A DNA stretch of 64,000 bases from Laburnicola sp. R22_1 (GCA_014281115.1 JACONQ010000008.1:2914001-2978000); one strand, 5' to 3'. Shown: positions 1 through 11,939, counted from the first letter of the stretch. Notes: generated by a model not told the origin, from the sequence alone. Translations and numbers: made by a program.

Positions 1-936
1 GCGAGAACATGGCATTGATATGCCCATTCCGACGTCGGATGATGTGCCATGCTTCTCTCTCTCTCTCTCTCTTTCTCAGCAGATGAAAATTTCTGACCTT
101 TCTCTTGAGTTCCAAGGTTCAGTGAGATCTGTCCTGGGTGCTTGTTGGGATTCCACGCAGCGTAGTGTTGAGAGAACATACGGTCGAACTCCTTCTCGAA
201 CCTGGTCTCGTATCTAGCGCTCTCCTCCCCATCCTTATCTTCAATCGCGGACTATTGGGCTATGGTCGCCCAGAATCTGGCTATGGCCCCAAGAATTGCC
301 CTAGATATGATTCCGTCGTTTCAACGACGGAGATGCTCGCGAACTGCATTTGCAACAAGTTGGCCCAAAAAATCAGTAACCGTTTTGCATCCAAAGGGTC
401 CACCGTGTCCTTCGCCGCTGTCTATAAAAGGCTGAAGTTCGACTGTCGTACCAAGTTTTGTTCGGCGAGTTCTTCAACCATCATATAGTTAATGGTATAC
501 CACGAATGCAATATCTCTGACATTATCGAACGAGTCAATTTAGGTAGAAATCGCATATATAGGTCTACGGGCCGAGAACGAAGGATACTTTCCTCGATGA
601 TCGCTTGTTCCTATATTTTCCTTATATTGCGACTTCTTCCTAACATAATACGTCTAGAAGTGTAACTTAAATATGTTTAATAAAATGTCCGAAGAATTTA
701 ATGGGAAGTTCACGGTTGGTTGTGAGGAAAAAGCACCTTCTTAATGCAGATAGTCGATTTGTGGAGCCCACTCAACACTGCCCAATGGAGACTGGTAGAA
801 AGACATCGTGCGCCTCGATCCAGCCACACATACGTCACCCCTCATCAGGCTCCAGTTCTCCTTCAACAACTCCTGACCAAATAAATCCTCGACTTCCCAC
901 TACTCACTACTGCTTTCTAAGATACCCGCAATCAAA
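1..936. other. gene-free stretch upstream of the DUF3632 gene
   Basis: No supported gene. A short CT microsatellite lies at about 52-73. A TATAAAA-like string occurs near 422 but no credible coding frame follows it. Open frames here (for example 138-488) have no recognisable domain and no promoter or codon support. Confidence 0.6.
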
Positions 937-1884
937 ATGGCAAACGAAGAGCAAAGACTGCGGATCGAGGAAGGGCTTGCCAAGGGCCCGGCCAATCTAA
1001 ACGAAGGAAAAAGAGAACAGATCGAGCAAGTGATTGCGACCACCGACGATGAACCAACACAAATCGACCAGATAGCCGAGATTCGTGGATGGTTTCGGCC
1101 GATGGAAGACAACACACCGTATCCCATTATCCAGGAATACTTGAATGGCGCGATAGATCTGGGCGCAGCAATATCCAAAATTACCGCCCCAATCGATGAA
1201 GCAATAACTGCAGACAAGAGGACGAGCTACGAAACGTCCTCCCTGGAGCCCGTGGCGTACGCGGTTCTTCACTCCGCAAAGCGAATATCTTACCGTGACG
1301 CCGAAGGACACGCGAAGCTTGTTGATCTAGTCAAAGCCCTCAAGGAACATCCGGAACCTGCCCCAAACTATGAAGATTACGGCGGCTATTATAGTACACT
1401 CTCCGTGTTTGGCTTGGCCTTTCGCGAGGCGTACAATGATGCGCCTCGAGATGACCTCGGCGTCTTTCCAGCAGAAACTCATGCCTGGGCCAACTTCAAC
1501 TACTTCCTTGCGCGCCTTACCTATTGCAACGTGTTAGAACGCTACCTTTATGCCATTTGGGCAATGCGGGAGGCGCTCGAACGTACACCAGATCCACTGC
1601 CTGGATGGTACGATGCGCATACTCCCGCGGCAGCGATGTGGGCTCTCGGACTGCGCGAAAAACTGTATGAGAAGGAGGAAGACCTGACGCCAGAGAAGAA
1701 GAACCAGGGAAATCCGGCGGCTGGTGGGGATCTTTGGAATGGTGGACCGGTTCTTAGCAAGGACAGGTGGGCGTTTTGGAAGCAGAGATTTGGGGAGGTA
1801 ACAACTTGTGAGGACGTGCGCGAGGAGACGAGGAACATAGCGAAAGAGGCAGTTGAAGCGATGGAAAAGGCGGAAAATCCATAA
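937..1884 (+). CDS. DUF3632-family fungal protein
   Basis: Single-exon gene of 315 residues. I match it to DUF3632, a fungal family of unknown function, from the pattern in its C-terminal half: a Trp-Ala-Asn-Phe-Asn-Tyr-Phe-Leu-Ala-Arg-Leu-Thr segment near residues 189-200, then an AMREALE helix, then PAAAMWALGLREKLY near residues 231-245. No signal peptide, membrane segment or catalytic motif is visible; it looks like a soluble helical protein. The start is supported by a good fungal context (CAAA before the ATG). Codon third positions are C-rich early and become A/G-rich late. Function cannot be stated; the family match is from memory and moderately firm. Confidence 0.78.
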   Translation: MANEEQRLRIEEGLAKGPANLNEGKREQIEQVIATTDDEPTQIDQIAEIRGWFRPMEDNTPYPIIQEYLNGAIDLGAAISKITAPIDEAITADKRTSYETSSLEPVAYAVLHSAKRISYRDAEGHAKLVDLVKALKEHPEPAPNYEDYGGYYSTLSVFGLAFREAYNDAPRDDLGVFPAETHAWANFNYFLARLTYCNVLERYLYAIWAMREALERTPDPLPGWYDAHTPAAAMWALGLREKLYEKEEDLTPEKKNQGNPAAGGDLWNGGPVLSKDRWAFWKQRFGEVTTCEDVREETRNIAKEAVEAMEKAENP

Positions 1885-2582
1885 TAATCTAGCGTTTATG
1901 ATAGGGAACGATGAGCTATGCCACATTCGACTTTAATTGCTGATCTCCATGTCGGACCTCGGGACTCTCAATCCCACGTGATACTGACCTAACAGATTGT
2001 ATCTTGTACAACCTCTTGAGTATTCAAGATAGTTTCTCTGTATTTGACTCAATTATCTAACAGTCGTAATGTTTAATTGGCGCTTTGATGTTGCGATCGT
2101 TCATTCATTACCTAGGTATGGTGGGTATTGCGAAGGGTGGAGGTTGTCGCTTCCGTTGACGTCATGTCAGGGGTTGTTCCTTGGATCATAATGAACAAGT
2201 TGATGTTAACTCAACACACTCGGGTATGTAGAGACGAATGGTCGGAAGTCTAGGCCGACAAACAACTTCCTACGAGTCAGCTACCCCGCACACGCGTAAC
2301 CCCGCCGTTGTCAGCGTCGCGTTAGGAAGATGTTCTCCGCGCCGCCAGTTCGAGAGGATAGACAGCGGATACAAGGACGATGCGCTATACCGTGAAGAGG
2401 TCAGAAGCGCACCTTGGAGCGTTCAGGTGCTTTTGGGGGTTCTGCGGCTGAGAACTGATACCGGAGGGTTATTAATTCTAGGGTCCTGCTCTGGCGCGTC
2501 GCGTGCACGAGACTTCTACCTACAGCGACCATTTTGGAGTTCTTCGACTGATATTCTATCGTCCAGAAAGATATATTCGAAG
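1885..2582. other. intergenic region
   Basis: About 700 bp between the DUF3632 gene and the PRISE-like reductase gene. The frame open from 2238 runs into the reductase start but has no family signature before 2583. Nothing else is recognised. Confidence 0.5.
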
Positions 2583-3857
2583 ATGGGAAATCACGCGCTC
2601 ATCTACGGCGCCTCCGGTATTTCCGGGTGGGCCATTGTCAACTCGATACTCAATGACTATCCGTCCAAAGATACCTTTACGAAGGTTTCTGCGCTTGTGA
2701 ACAGGCCATTGACGCGCGAGATGGCACTCTGGCCAGATGATCCGCGGCTGCAGATTGTTTCTGGAATCGACCTGCAGAAGGGAAGTCAGGAGGACCTGGA
2801 AAAGACTATAAAAGAGAAAGTTCCGGATGTGGATACCGTCACACACGTCTACTTCTACTGTGAGTAGAAGACACGGAAAAGCATTGCTGTGCAGCAGCGC
2901 TGACGGGTGTAGCGTACAAACAGATCGACGACAATGAAGCCGAATGCAAAACCAACGAGGATATGCTCGAGCGTGCCGTAACTGCCATCGAGAAGCTCTC
3001 CTCCAAACTCTCATATGTCGTACTTCCTTCCGGTACTAAGATCTACGGCTGCCAGATGCTCGACAGATTCCCTTTTGCGAACGATTTACCGCTAGGGGAA
3101 ACCCTTCCTCCGATTCCTGAACCCGATCTCTCCCAACTCTTCTACTACAACCAGATCGACTGCTTGAAACGCGTATCGAAGGGAAAGAACTGGAGTTGGT
3201 GCGAGGTCCGACCAGACAACATCATTGGCTTTGTGCCGAACAATAACGCATACTGCCTCGCGCAAACGTTAGCTCTGTATCTTTCGCTATACCGCGCTGT
3301 CGAGGGCGAAGGCGCGAAGTACCCGTTTCCTGGAACTGAAAAGTCGTGGGTAAACAAGTACAATGAGTCGCCGCAGGATATGGTAGCGCACTTCTCCATT
3401 TACGCGTCGCTACACCCCGAGAAGACTGCATCGCAGAGCTTTAATGTTGGTGGGCAAGAGGATAACTGGAAAGGCAAATGGCCGATCAGCTGTGATTATT
3501 TTGGTTTGAAAGGGACAGGACCGGAAGAGAACCCGCCCCAGCCCGGTGCATACATTGCAGCACACAGGAAAGAGTGGGATGAGCTGGAGAAGAAACATGC
3601 TCTCAAGAAGGGATCCGTCGACAGCGATATCACACATCCTGGATTCCAGGTAAGTCTTATACTTTTGTGTTGCTTTCTTCTTTCGAGTTCAGAAGAGAGG
3701 CTGACAATGACAGTACTTCATCATGACTATGTTCGACTTCGACCGCCAGATGAGCATGGAGGCTTCGCACAAAGTGGGCTACACTGAGGAGATAAAGACA
3801 CTTGAGACATGGAAGATTGCTTTTGATCGCATGCGGAAAGCGAAGGTCATCCCATGA
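2583..3857 (+). CDS. PRISE-like short-chain reductase (progesterone 5-beta-reductase/iridoid synthase-like)
   Basis: Three exons: 2583-2859, 2913-3649 and 3714-3857, giving 385 residues. Both introns (53 and 64 bp) have GTGAGT or GTAAGT donors, a CTGAC branch-like site and an AG acceptor, and both keep the frame. The start gives MGNHALIYGASGISG, with the Rossmann NAD(P)-binding GASGISG at residues 9-15, immediately after the initiator as usual for extended SDRs. A SGTKIYG segment and the LFYYNQIDCL segment correspond to the Lys and Tyr catalytic segments of plant P5betaR/iridoid synthase. These enzymes reduce activated C=C bonds (enones or enals) with NADPH; the substrate here is unknown. Fungal relatives occur both alone and in secondary-metabolite clusters. 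A solitary context gives no pathway. Confidence 0.85.
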
Positions 3858-4521
3858 TGGGGGAATCTTTTGATAATGTCATGTATTGCTTCGCTTTAAA
3901 GATATCCCGGAGCTCATCTCACGGCAATCGTATCCCAAAGAGGTTAGCGTCATCTTCATCGCCATTATCTCTCATCGTTCCAGAAGCCCTAAACTCACAT
4001 CTATCTCATCTTCTGCGCCTTTTTTAGCTCCTTATTCGCCGCAAGATACCTCTGAAGTAAGGGTTCCTCCATGTCTTCAGCTGAAGGCGCCCTGACGATC
4101 TCGAACTATGACGTAGTACACTACTATATTACTTACTCTACCTACAGTAGTTATTAGATAGAACGAACGCGAATGAGCGCGTGCCCTAAAATCTCGCACC
4201 TCAACGCAGTTTCCAATGTTCTTGCTCTCCCATGTTTCCCATGTTAATATGCATCATTGATGCAATGTTCAAGCCAAGACGAGACCACCGTCTCAAATTG
4301 GTGGGATCTCCACGGTGAATCTCTGCACCGAAACACCATGCCACTATATATTGTGGGGCCAACAACCTACAATTCCCGTATGTTAAGCGGCGGAAAAATT
4401 AAGCAACGCTTCGATGCAGCATATAGATACATGCTTAAGTAGATAGAGTTGAACGCGCTTTTGCGCCAGTGCTGTCTTTCGTTTCCACAGTTGTGCACCT
4501 TTCGTTTGGTTACCTTGCAAG
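3858..4521. other. intergenic region
   Basis: About 660 bp between the reductase and the esterase. A 61-codon frame at 4257-4442 has no family signature and is treated as chance. No RNA gene or repeat seen. Confidence 0.5.
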
Positions 4522-5353
4522 ATGAAGCTGAATTTTAGTACAAAGCTGGCGCTGCCATGCGCACTGCTCTCTCTCTGTACGCTTGTGTATTATTGAAAAG
4601 CGATATGTGGCATACTAACCATTGCACCAGTCGCGCCATCCACTATCAGCGCACCTCTATCCGCCCGTAATGTTTCGGTTCCACTCCGCATCCTCCCGCT
4701 CGGTGACTCCATAACCTGGGGCTACATCAATGCGCAGGGCACGAACGGGTATCGCGCGCAACTTCGCGAGCGCCTCCTCGACGCCGGAGCCTCTGTCGAC
4801 TTCGTCGGCACCCAAAGGTCGGGCGACATGGAAGACAACCAGAATGAAGGGCACTCAGGCTGGACAATCAGCGCAGTGCAGGGTATCCTAGGCCCCGCGC
4901 TGGACTTCAAACCCAATGTCGTGCTGGTGCATCTCGCAACCAACGATTTGAACAGACCCGAGACAGCGGCCGAGCCATGGAGTGCGGCTCCCCAGAGACT
5001 GGGCGCCGTGATCGATGACATTCTCGCGGAGCTACCGGATGCAGTGGTTTTTGTAGCGAAGATTGTTCAGACGACTATTGTGGAGAGTCAGAAGAGGTTT
5101 GACACGTACAATGCTGCGATTCCTGGGGTTGTGAAGGAGAGAGCGGATAAGGGATTCAGTGTGGTGACGGTCGATCAGAGTGTTATTGGTACGGACGAGT
5201 TGGGTGACGAATTGCATCCGTAAGTGTTCTTTGTGCCACCATGTAGCGTTGCTAACGTGGTGCAGGTCTCCAGCTGGGTATGACCATATGGGAGACGTTT
5301 GGGCTGACGCTGTGCTGGAGAACCAAGGGCTTATCCTTCCGCCGCCCGCTTAA
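4522..5353 (+). CDS. secreted SGNH hydrolase, carbohydrate esterase family 3-like
   Basis: Exons 4522-4576, 4631-5219 and 5266-5353 give 243 residues; introns of 54 and 46 bp have GT-AG ends and ACTAACC or GCTAACG branch sites. Residues 1-26 form a signal peptide (Lys, then a Leu/Ala-rich core, then ISA). Block I is PLGDSITWG with the nucleophile Ser45; block III is ATND (Asn123); block V is DELHP with Asp211 and His214, completing the Ser-Asp-His set. The stretch around DFVGTQRSG and NEGHSGWTI is typical of CE3 acetylxylan esterases, which remove acetyl groups from xylan outside the cell. The catalytic DELHP motif is split by the second intron (inside the Pro codon). Substrate is inferred from family only. 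Confidence 0.85.
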
Positions 5354-6111
5354 TCGAGTAGAGTCAATGTCTGGATGATGTATTCGAATTGGGGGTATTG
5401 AAAGCTAGAATCAAAATCAAGAACATCATATCATGACAAGGCTTCTCATTTGGATGTGTTGGTGGTCGCTTTGGACGCCCCCAAAAGCTTCACGAGTTCG
5501 CGAGCACGGACGAGTCACGCCCGCGATTGTGTTCCTCGGATACGTGTCATTCCTAACGGCGGGGATGTTGTTTGCTCCGGGAACGTGCGGGGTATCACGC
5601 ACGGGCTAACATACAGCCCCTCAACACTATCGCTTGGAAACAACATGACTTGATGGTTAATCTCTTTTCCTGGCGTTCCGTATACGTAGGATTCATTCAT
5701 TCACAGTTTCCTCATATTGCAGAGCACGGTCATCTTCGGAGAACACCCAGAGATCGTTTGAAGCGACATCTGTGCGTTAATCTTTGCTCTGCACACCTGG
5801 AGTCGGATATGCTTTGGCGAAAACGTGCCGTCTAGAAGTTACGGCTGAAGACCATACGCAATGCCGATATTTGAATATTTGTAGCAACCCGTTAGCGCCG
5901 GTACCCGCAGGCTGGACAAGTCCCTGTGACCGCTCGGGAGGAGTACATGTATAGGTAGCACGTCGCACGCCTTCTTTCTTTTCCAGTTTCTGGTCATCCG
6001 CGCTGTTCCTTTTTTCTTGACACATTTCTCGTCATTGTGATCCCTTCGGATTTGCATCTTTCAGGGCATATACGCAACAATCGCCTGAGCACCAGCTCAC
6101 CCTTTTTCAAA
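5354..6111. other. intergenic region
   Basis: About 760 bp between the esterase and the P450 pseudogene. Several short open frames on both strands show no recognisable product. Nothing else seen. Confidence 0.5.
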
Positions 6112-7505
6112 ATGGGTCTCCTCGATGAAGAACGTATCAGGCAAATTGCGATCGGGCTACCTATCGCTGCACGTCTCGTCCTGACCCCTTTACAAACTCA
6201 CTTCTCTAACGATATTACAGTTCATCGTCTACTTTGTTGCCGTCTCCATCTACCGCATAACCCTCCACCCTCTCGCCAAATACCCTGGTCCCCTCCTATG
6301 GCGCATCTCCACCATTCCCTCCATAATTTCCCTCCTCCGCGGCCGCATATCCTTCGAGTACAAAGTCCTGCACGACCGATATGGCCCCGTCGTGCGCGTC
6401 ATGCCCAACGAGCTCTCCTTCAACACCGCCAAAGCGTGGGAAGATATCTACGGGTACCGTGTTGGAATGGCCAATATGGACAAGGATCCGATCCACGTCG
6501 GTGCAGTCGAGGCTATCCCAGGAGCGACCAATTTGACAATGGCGCCGGATGTTCATCACGCGAGGCAACGCAGGGCGCTCGCGCATGCGTTCAGTAAGCA
6601 GGCGCTGTTGGAGCAGGAACCCATCTTGAAGGGCTATGTGAATCTTTTCGTCAAGAAGATGAGGGAGATGGCGCATAAGGGCGACCTGGCCAATATGGTG
6701 TCGTGGTACAACTTCTGCACTTTTGACATCATTTGGGGATCTAAGTTTCGGCGAACCATTTGGATGCTTGCAAGAAGGTATGCATCTTAAGCTTCTCATC
6801 AAAGTGGCAGGCGAAGGCTCAGAGTCCGCGAACTGGGTCGTTTTCATCTACGAATCTATCTATCAAAGCGGGTGCCCTCGAGCAGGGTACCCGTCGTTTT
6901 ACCTCTGCGGCCTAACAAACTACCTCCTCCGCAACCCGGAAAAGTTCCTGCGCCTCAAAGACGAACTCCGCACAGCCGTCAAGTCCGAAGCCGATCTCAA
7001 CATGGACATCCTAGGCAGCCTGCCCTACATGAACGCCTGCATCGAGGAGGGCCTCCGCATCTTCCCTCCCGTGCCCATCGGCCTGCTCTGCACGGTCCCC
7101 AAAGGCGGCGCTCTAATCGACAGCCACATGGTGCCAGAAAAGACGTCTGTATGCGTCGCCTCCTAGGCAGCCGCGCACTCCGCCGCCAACTTCGCGGACC
7201 CCGATTCCTTCATCCCTGAACGCTTCATGGACACGCCTGAAAGCAAGGCGCAGTATGCAAACGACATCAAGAAATCGGCACAGCCGTTCTCGCTCGGCCC
7301 TCGCGGGTGCATCGGGAGGAACTTGACGTATGTAGAGCTAAGACTAATTCTAAGGGCGCTGTTGTGGAATTTTGATCTTGAGTTTGCGGATAGGGCGTTG
7401 TTGTGGGATCCCAAGGAGGAGTTTAGGGGGTTGAGGGCGTATAATACGTGGGAGAAGAGTCCGTTGATGGTGAAGCTTACGGATATTCGGAAGGGGGCTG
7501 CTTGA
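6112..7505 (+). pseudogene. cytochrome P450 pseudogene (CYP65/isotrichodermin C-15 hydroxylase-like)
   Basis: A microsomal-type P450 is recognisable from start to end. The N terminus at 6112 leads through a probable 43-bp intron (6178-6220, weak GTCCTG donor) into a membrane anchor and the KYPGPLLWRIS hinge. Later motifs are EEGLR (ExxR), FIPERF, and the haem loop FSLGPRGCIGR with its Cys. Three lesions break it. (1) A +1 shift in a TTT run near 6735, since FDII continues as GDLSFGEPFGCL in the next frame. (2) About 100 or more residues between GEPFGCL and GLTNYLLRNPEKF are missing or replaced, including the I-helix AGSETT motif. (3) A TAG stop at 7164-7166 replaces the expected Trp in SVCVASWAAAHSAANF. 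It sits alone, not in a visible cluster. A sequencing error could explain the first lesion only. Confidence 0.82.
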
Positions 7506-9711
7506 GGGGAAGTTGGTTGGGGGAAGAGTGGGTTGGGTTAGATTGGATACGGAAGGCGATGGTTGTAAGATGATGAGGCATACGAAGTTGTGTTGATTGA
7601 CCATATCAAAAGTAGGATGGGTGCGAAAATTTTGATCTTCTATTCCTTCACCCTCTTGGTGTTCTTTGAAACATTCAACGGTATCATAGAGAAGTCCTGT
7701 TGTATTCCAAGTGTTGTATGTCGGAGAGCACTCGGTACAAATCGGCCGATCAGGCAGCACTGCAAGTGCTATTGACGAAGCTGGTGGCATGACGGGAGCT
7801 GATCAACAATGTGAAGCCGGCAACAAGGGCAGGTGGCATTTGTTGAGGTGTGTCACGGCGGTCGTAGGATGGATGGGCTTTTATCCGCGGCATGCAGGTT
7901 TCTATTGATGTGGATCCAAGTGGATGGTTTTGCCATGTTGTCTTTCTCAAAAGCAGCTTTAATAAGGCATTTTATGGGCAGCGTGTCATGCGATTCACTG
8001 CTCGTTGGATACGAGGTGCCCAAAAAAGTAGTTCGAAACACGGAACAGGTAAGGAAGAATGGCGAGGACCATACGGAATGCATGATAGGCATCGGCAGTC
8101 AAACACGGCAAACCAATGTAGACTTTCTTGCATGCCTCATCGTTGTAGGCTCTGCAATGTCAGACCGTTCTGTGCAAGGGCAATGGCGGTGGGGATGCGG
8201 GTAAGACGCACCTCGCGAAGACGGTTGACTTATCCATGCTGCCGCCGCGAGTCCTATAGCTTTATATCTCCATCTGCAAGGCAGGCGACGGTGATAGTGT
8301 GCGTAAGCTTGAGAGCTAGCACAGTAGGCTCGATTGCCTACACTGCGACAGTATGAGAATAAACCTCTCTCTCTGACATGCCGAATCATGTTATTGTTGC
8401 ACGAATAAACCACACTGCAAAATCCCCGCCGCGGTTAACATTGATGCAGCGTCTACGGCGTGTATGTATGTCTACAATACGTAAAGCACGTGTTCAAGTG
8501 ATGGTTCGACCCTCACCCCATTTTCGCGTGACCCACTGCATCTCGCGGCGACCCATCGGCGATCTATAAAATCTCTCCTAGCGTTCAAGACCCTTGGAGC
8601 GTTCTCACATTTATTTCCACCAACAGCTTGTGTGCTTCCCACAGGGCCATGCGATGGAATTCCGGTGACTTGGATCCTCTTCCGTCGCGCCTGACGTCCT
8701 TCCCGGGCGATCAGGGCTTGACGTGCATTGGTTCGGCGTGGGCAGAGGCGCACTCGGGGATTAAGGAAAGAATGGCCATGCTGATCGGAGCGTGAGGAAA
8801 AAGAATACCATACGAGGAATTGGGAGACTCGTCGGTCTCGGGCGTTATCGGGGACCTCGGGATGACTAAGGCACACTGCAGACCTCGGCATACCGTCCCG
8901 GGCGAGTGGGCGCTGCCGCAGAGTCGGCGAACAGACAGGCAGACGGTGAAAGAGCACGCGCAGAACAGAGAATGCCAGCCTGCCTGCGCCTCTCTTGATC
9001 CAGACAGTACCTTGGCAATCTAGGAATCGAGGACCTCTGGCCAGGAGTTCCGAGGAGCGGGCGGCTCCGAAAAAGCACATGTGTAAAGCACAATCCACAG
9101 CCTCGAATGCATGCATCTGATGCCGTTAGTAAGTGGATTCGACCTTGGTTAGAATCTTAACACGACGAAGATCTTCAATATGATGTGGAGAGTCGGCGAC
9201 CTCCACGCATTCCCAAGAAAATGCTGGAAAAAGCCAGCTTCTGCCCCTTGGCCGCTCAGACCACATCCGCTCTAGCCCCGCCATCCACAGCATTCTGCGT
9301 CCGTACCCCTCCTCCCGGGACCGGCCGGGAGCTGCCGAGCGCCTAATCCAAGATTCCAAGTGAGCTGTTCATCATGTCGTCTTCTACACCTGTAGGTGAA
9401 TAGCGAGTGACCGACGGCGCGGGAGAAATCCCTGCCCCTCGCACGAGCATCGCGGAAGTGGGTATAACCAAGCACTCCACGCAGTTATCGCGACAATACC
9501 AAGAGAGCTGGAGGTACTTGTATCGCCACCACGAGGCGCCCACTTGTTCGTCCACGTTTGTTGAGACACAGCACCGCCACCCTTGATAGGTTGGGACCCC
9601 TCAGTTTCCCAAAACATTACATCGAGATCGACCTCCGCACCAAACTCTCGACCCCGACATATATATCCTTCCCTCCTCCCTGACAAGCGATCCGACCACA
9701 GCTTCGTCATC
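7506..9711. other. long gene-free region, probable upstream region of the bHLH gene
   Basis: About 2.2 kb without a supported gene. The longest frame, on the minus strand at 8472-9116, is Arg/Ser-rich and reads as chance. A long upstream region is common for regulated transcription factors, but no specific operator is claimed. Confidence 0.5.
9660..9666 (+). promoter_or_regulatory. candidate TATA box of the bHLH gene
   Basis: TATATAT about 46 bp before the chosen ATG at 9712. Its position argues against an upstream in-frame ATG at 9583, which would lie 5' of the TATA box. Assignment is by position only. Confidence 0.45.
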
Positions 9712-10599
9712 ATGGAATACATCGACTATTCCAACTATCCCGTCTTAGCGAGCATCTACGAGGAGGGCCTCGACAAGTCCTATGTCGCACCTTATCCAAC
9801 ATCGCCGGACTGCCCTCTTGCTGGATTCATCGATCGCGACACGTACTTCGACCGGCCCATCTGCTCAGTAGAAGCATCGAAAAGCCTCAACGCGCCGATA
9901 CTCCCAACGCCTCCAACAACCGCGCAAATCGGAGCATCCTTCAACCAAGCATTCGACCCAGCACCCTTCGGTCAATTGAAGCCCTACCCATCCGGCTTCC
10001 CATTCGACACCACCTTCGACTTCAGTCTGTTTCCCCTGTCCCCCCAATCGTATCACTCACCAACACCATCTCTCGACGGCGACGGCGACGGCGACGCACC
10101 TCAAGAGCCACAGGTCCTGAGCTCTCCACCCCTTTCACCCCGCCCCCCGCTGAAACGCGAATCAACCGACGAGTCCTTCAAACTGGACCACGCACCCGTT
10201 TCCAAGCGGCGCCAGCGCAAACGCGGCCGCGCCTGCCTCAATCGCTCCATCTCAGAAGCCTCCTCGGCCTCCACCTCCTCAACGAAAGCGCTGCGCACAA
10301 CGCGCCTGCCGCACAACCAAGTAGAGCGCAAATACCGCGAAGGCCTCAACGCGGGCCTAGAAAGGCTTCGAAGAACAGTCCCCACCCTCCCTCAGGGCGA
10401 CGACGATTCCCTCCTCAGCCAGCCGCGCCCCAGCAAAGCCATGATTCTCGCCGGCGCCATCGAGTACATCAAGACCATCGAAAAAGAGCGCGACACGTAC
10501 CGCGAGGAAAATAGGCGCCTCCGCGCCATGGCCGGCGCAGCCGCATCGTGGAATCCCCCCCAAAATGCCACCTTCCCCTGTTTCCCGGCAGATACCTGA
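9712..10599 (+). CDS. bHLH transcription factor (SREBP-type basic region)
   Basis: 295 residues without introns. The N-terminal two thirds are Pro/Ser-rich and acidic in places (a GDGDGDGD run near residue 125), consistent with a regulatory or activation region. A basic run KRRQRKRGR near residue 165 may be a nuclear signal. The bHLH starts near residue 198: RLPHNQVERKYREGLN carries His and Glu for E-box contact, and has Tyr where most bHLH proteins have Arg, the feature that lets SREBP-type proteins also read non-palindromic sterol elements. Helix 2 is RPSKAMILAGAIEYIKTIE, followed by a short leucine/coiled segment to about residue 275. No membrane segments follow, so it is not a full SREBP. 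Fungal relatives are often annotated as allergen Fus c 3-like. Target genes unknown. Confidence 0.88.
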   Translation: MEYIDYSNYPVLASIYEEGLDKSYVAPYPTSPDCPLAGFIDRDTYFDRPICSVEASKSLNAPILPTPPTTAQIGASFNQAFDPAPFGQLKPYPSGFPFDTTFDFSLFPLSPQSYHSPTPSLDGDGDGDAPQEPQVLSSPPLSPRPPLKRESTDESFKLDHAPVSKRRQRKRGRACLNRSISEASSASTSSTKALRTTRLPHNQVERKYREGLNAGLERLRRTVPTLPQGDDDSLLSQPRPSKAMILAGAIEYIKTIEKERDTYREENRRLRAMAGAAASWNPPQNATFPCFPADT

Positions 10600-11714
10600 G
10601 GCACCGGTCCAGGCGGGGCGAAAAACTGTGGAGTTAGTACTGTACTGGATTTTTCTGGAAAATGTGGAATTCGATAGCGTAGTCCTTTTCGGGATGGACG
10701 CCTGAATCTTGTTGGGCCTGTTTGCGCCTGTTTGGGTGGCGTGCGGCCTGGGCTGGCTACCTACCCGACCATTTCTCATCCGGATGCGTCACGCTTGCTG
10801 CTCGCGACACTCCATTCCTCAAGTGTTGGCGGGCGGAGTTTGTTTTTGTTCCCGCATCCGTGCGTGTATGTCTGTCTCTTTCTCATCTGCTGCGGGTTCA
10901 AGATGGTGAAAATAATGCTGGTACAGTCATTTTACGACGGAATTCGATGCGAGATGCCCATCGCAGGGCTTCGAAATGGAGCAGGGAGCCTTGAAAGCGG
11001 CACGGCAATCAAGACCGAGGAGGAGGCGTTGATGATAATGCGAGGAAAAGAGTCACATGACGAGAATGTAGTGCATCAGACAAAAAGGCCTGTTGGCAGG
11101 CCCCTCACTTGATAAAATTTTTAATGATACTGATAATGATAATAAATATACCCTTAAATTCTCCCATCCACGCATCCCCCCACGCAATCTACCATCCCAA
11201 AAGCCAAACCAAGTCCTCCTCATAACCCTCCTCATCAACTCAACCCCCATCACATCCTATCACACACACGGTCATCGACTACCTCATCAACCGCATGAGG
11301 GCCCGATGTGCACGTGTTAACGAACAGTTCGCAGCCAAACCTGGCCCTCTGCTTTCCCTTGTTTCCATGCGTTTTTTTTAGCACACTTACGGCTTTCCTT
11401 TCTAGCGTTTTACCGTGTACCGAAAGGGTTGCCAAGATTCTTCTCTTTGATCCCACCATCACGCTCTAAGACGCCCTACACGCCACGCCACCCACCCATG
11501 CAACGAAAACAAAACACCTGCACTGCCTACACGCACACCGTCCCTTGTCCTCCCTCTTCCCACCCTAAAAATAATAATTCAACTCTGTCCCCGAGCCGCC
11601 CCCGAGCGCAAACTACACCCTACCCTACCCTACCTTACCCAAACCCCTTACCCTCCACCTCCACCTCCACCTCCGCCACACATCCCATCCCATCCCATTC
11701 CATCCTATCCCACC

Positions 11715-11742
11715 CAACAACAACAACAACAACAACAACAAC
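11715..11742. repeat. CAA trinucleotide microsatellite
   Basis: About nine uninterrupted CAA units. Confidence 0.9.
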
Positions 11743-11828
11743 ACAAACTCTCCTTCCATCCACCTACCCACCACCTAGTCAACCCACTCAACCCGCGCCC
11801 GCGCCTTTCCCACCCCCAAAAGTAATTT

Positions 11829-11846
11829 AAAAAAAAAAAAAAAAAA
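11829..11846. repeat. poly-A tract (18 nt)
   Basis: An uninterrupted run of A just after TAATTT. It lies in low-complexity sequence and is not clearly a retroposed tail. Confidence 0.85.
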
Positions 11847-11918
11847 GCGCCAAAAGAAAGCAAACTCAACGCAACATGTAAATGCAATAATAGACAGATG
11901 AGGAAAAAAAGAAAGAAA

Positions 11919-11939
11919 ACGCACGCACGCACGCACGCG
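11919..11939. repeat. ACGC tetranucleotide microsatellite
   Basis: About five ACGC units, preceded by an A/G-rich run and followed some 90 bp later by a CT-rich run near 12,030-12,049. Confidence 0.85.

Noticed and set aside
4257..4442. 61-codon frame between reductase and esterase as a small secreted protein
   Set aside because: No signal peptide and no conserved pattern; length within chance for this composition.
8501..8520. GGTTCGACCCT resembling a tRNA B box
   Set aside because: No A box at the right distance and no cloverleaf stems.
8472..9116. 214-codon minus-strand open frame upstream of the bHLH gene
   Set aside because: Arg/Ser/Cys-rich composition, no family signature, and several overlapping frames of similar quality in the same GC-rich stretch.
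9583..9711. In-frame upstream ATG extending the bHLH protein by 43 residues
   Set aside because: It lies before the TATATAT at 9660, and the added residues look like untranslated sequence.
6112..10599. P450, reductase, esterase and transcription factor as a secondary-metabolite cluster
   Set aside because: No backbone enzyme (PKS, NRPS, terpene cyclase), genes are widely spaced, and the P450 is broken.
11620..11640. CCCTA/CCTTA runs that might suggest telomeric repeats
   Set aside because: Only a few imperfect units within general C/A low complexity, far from any chromosome-end signal.
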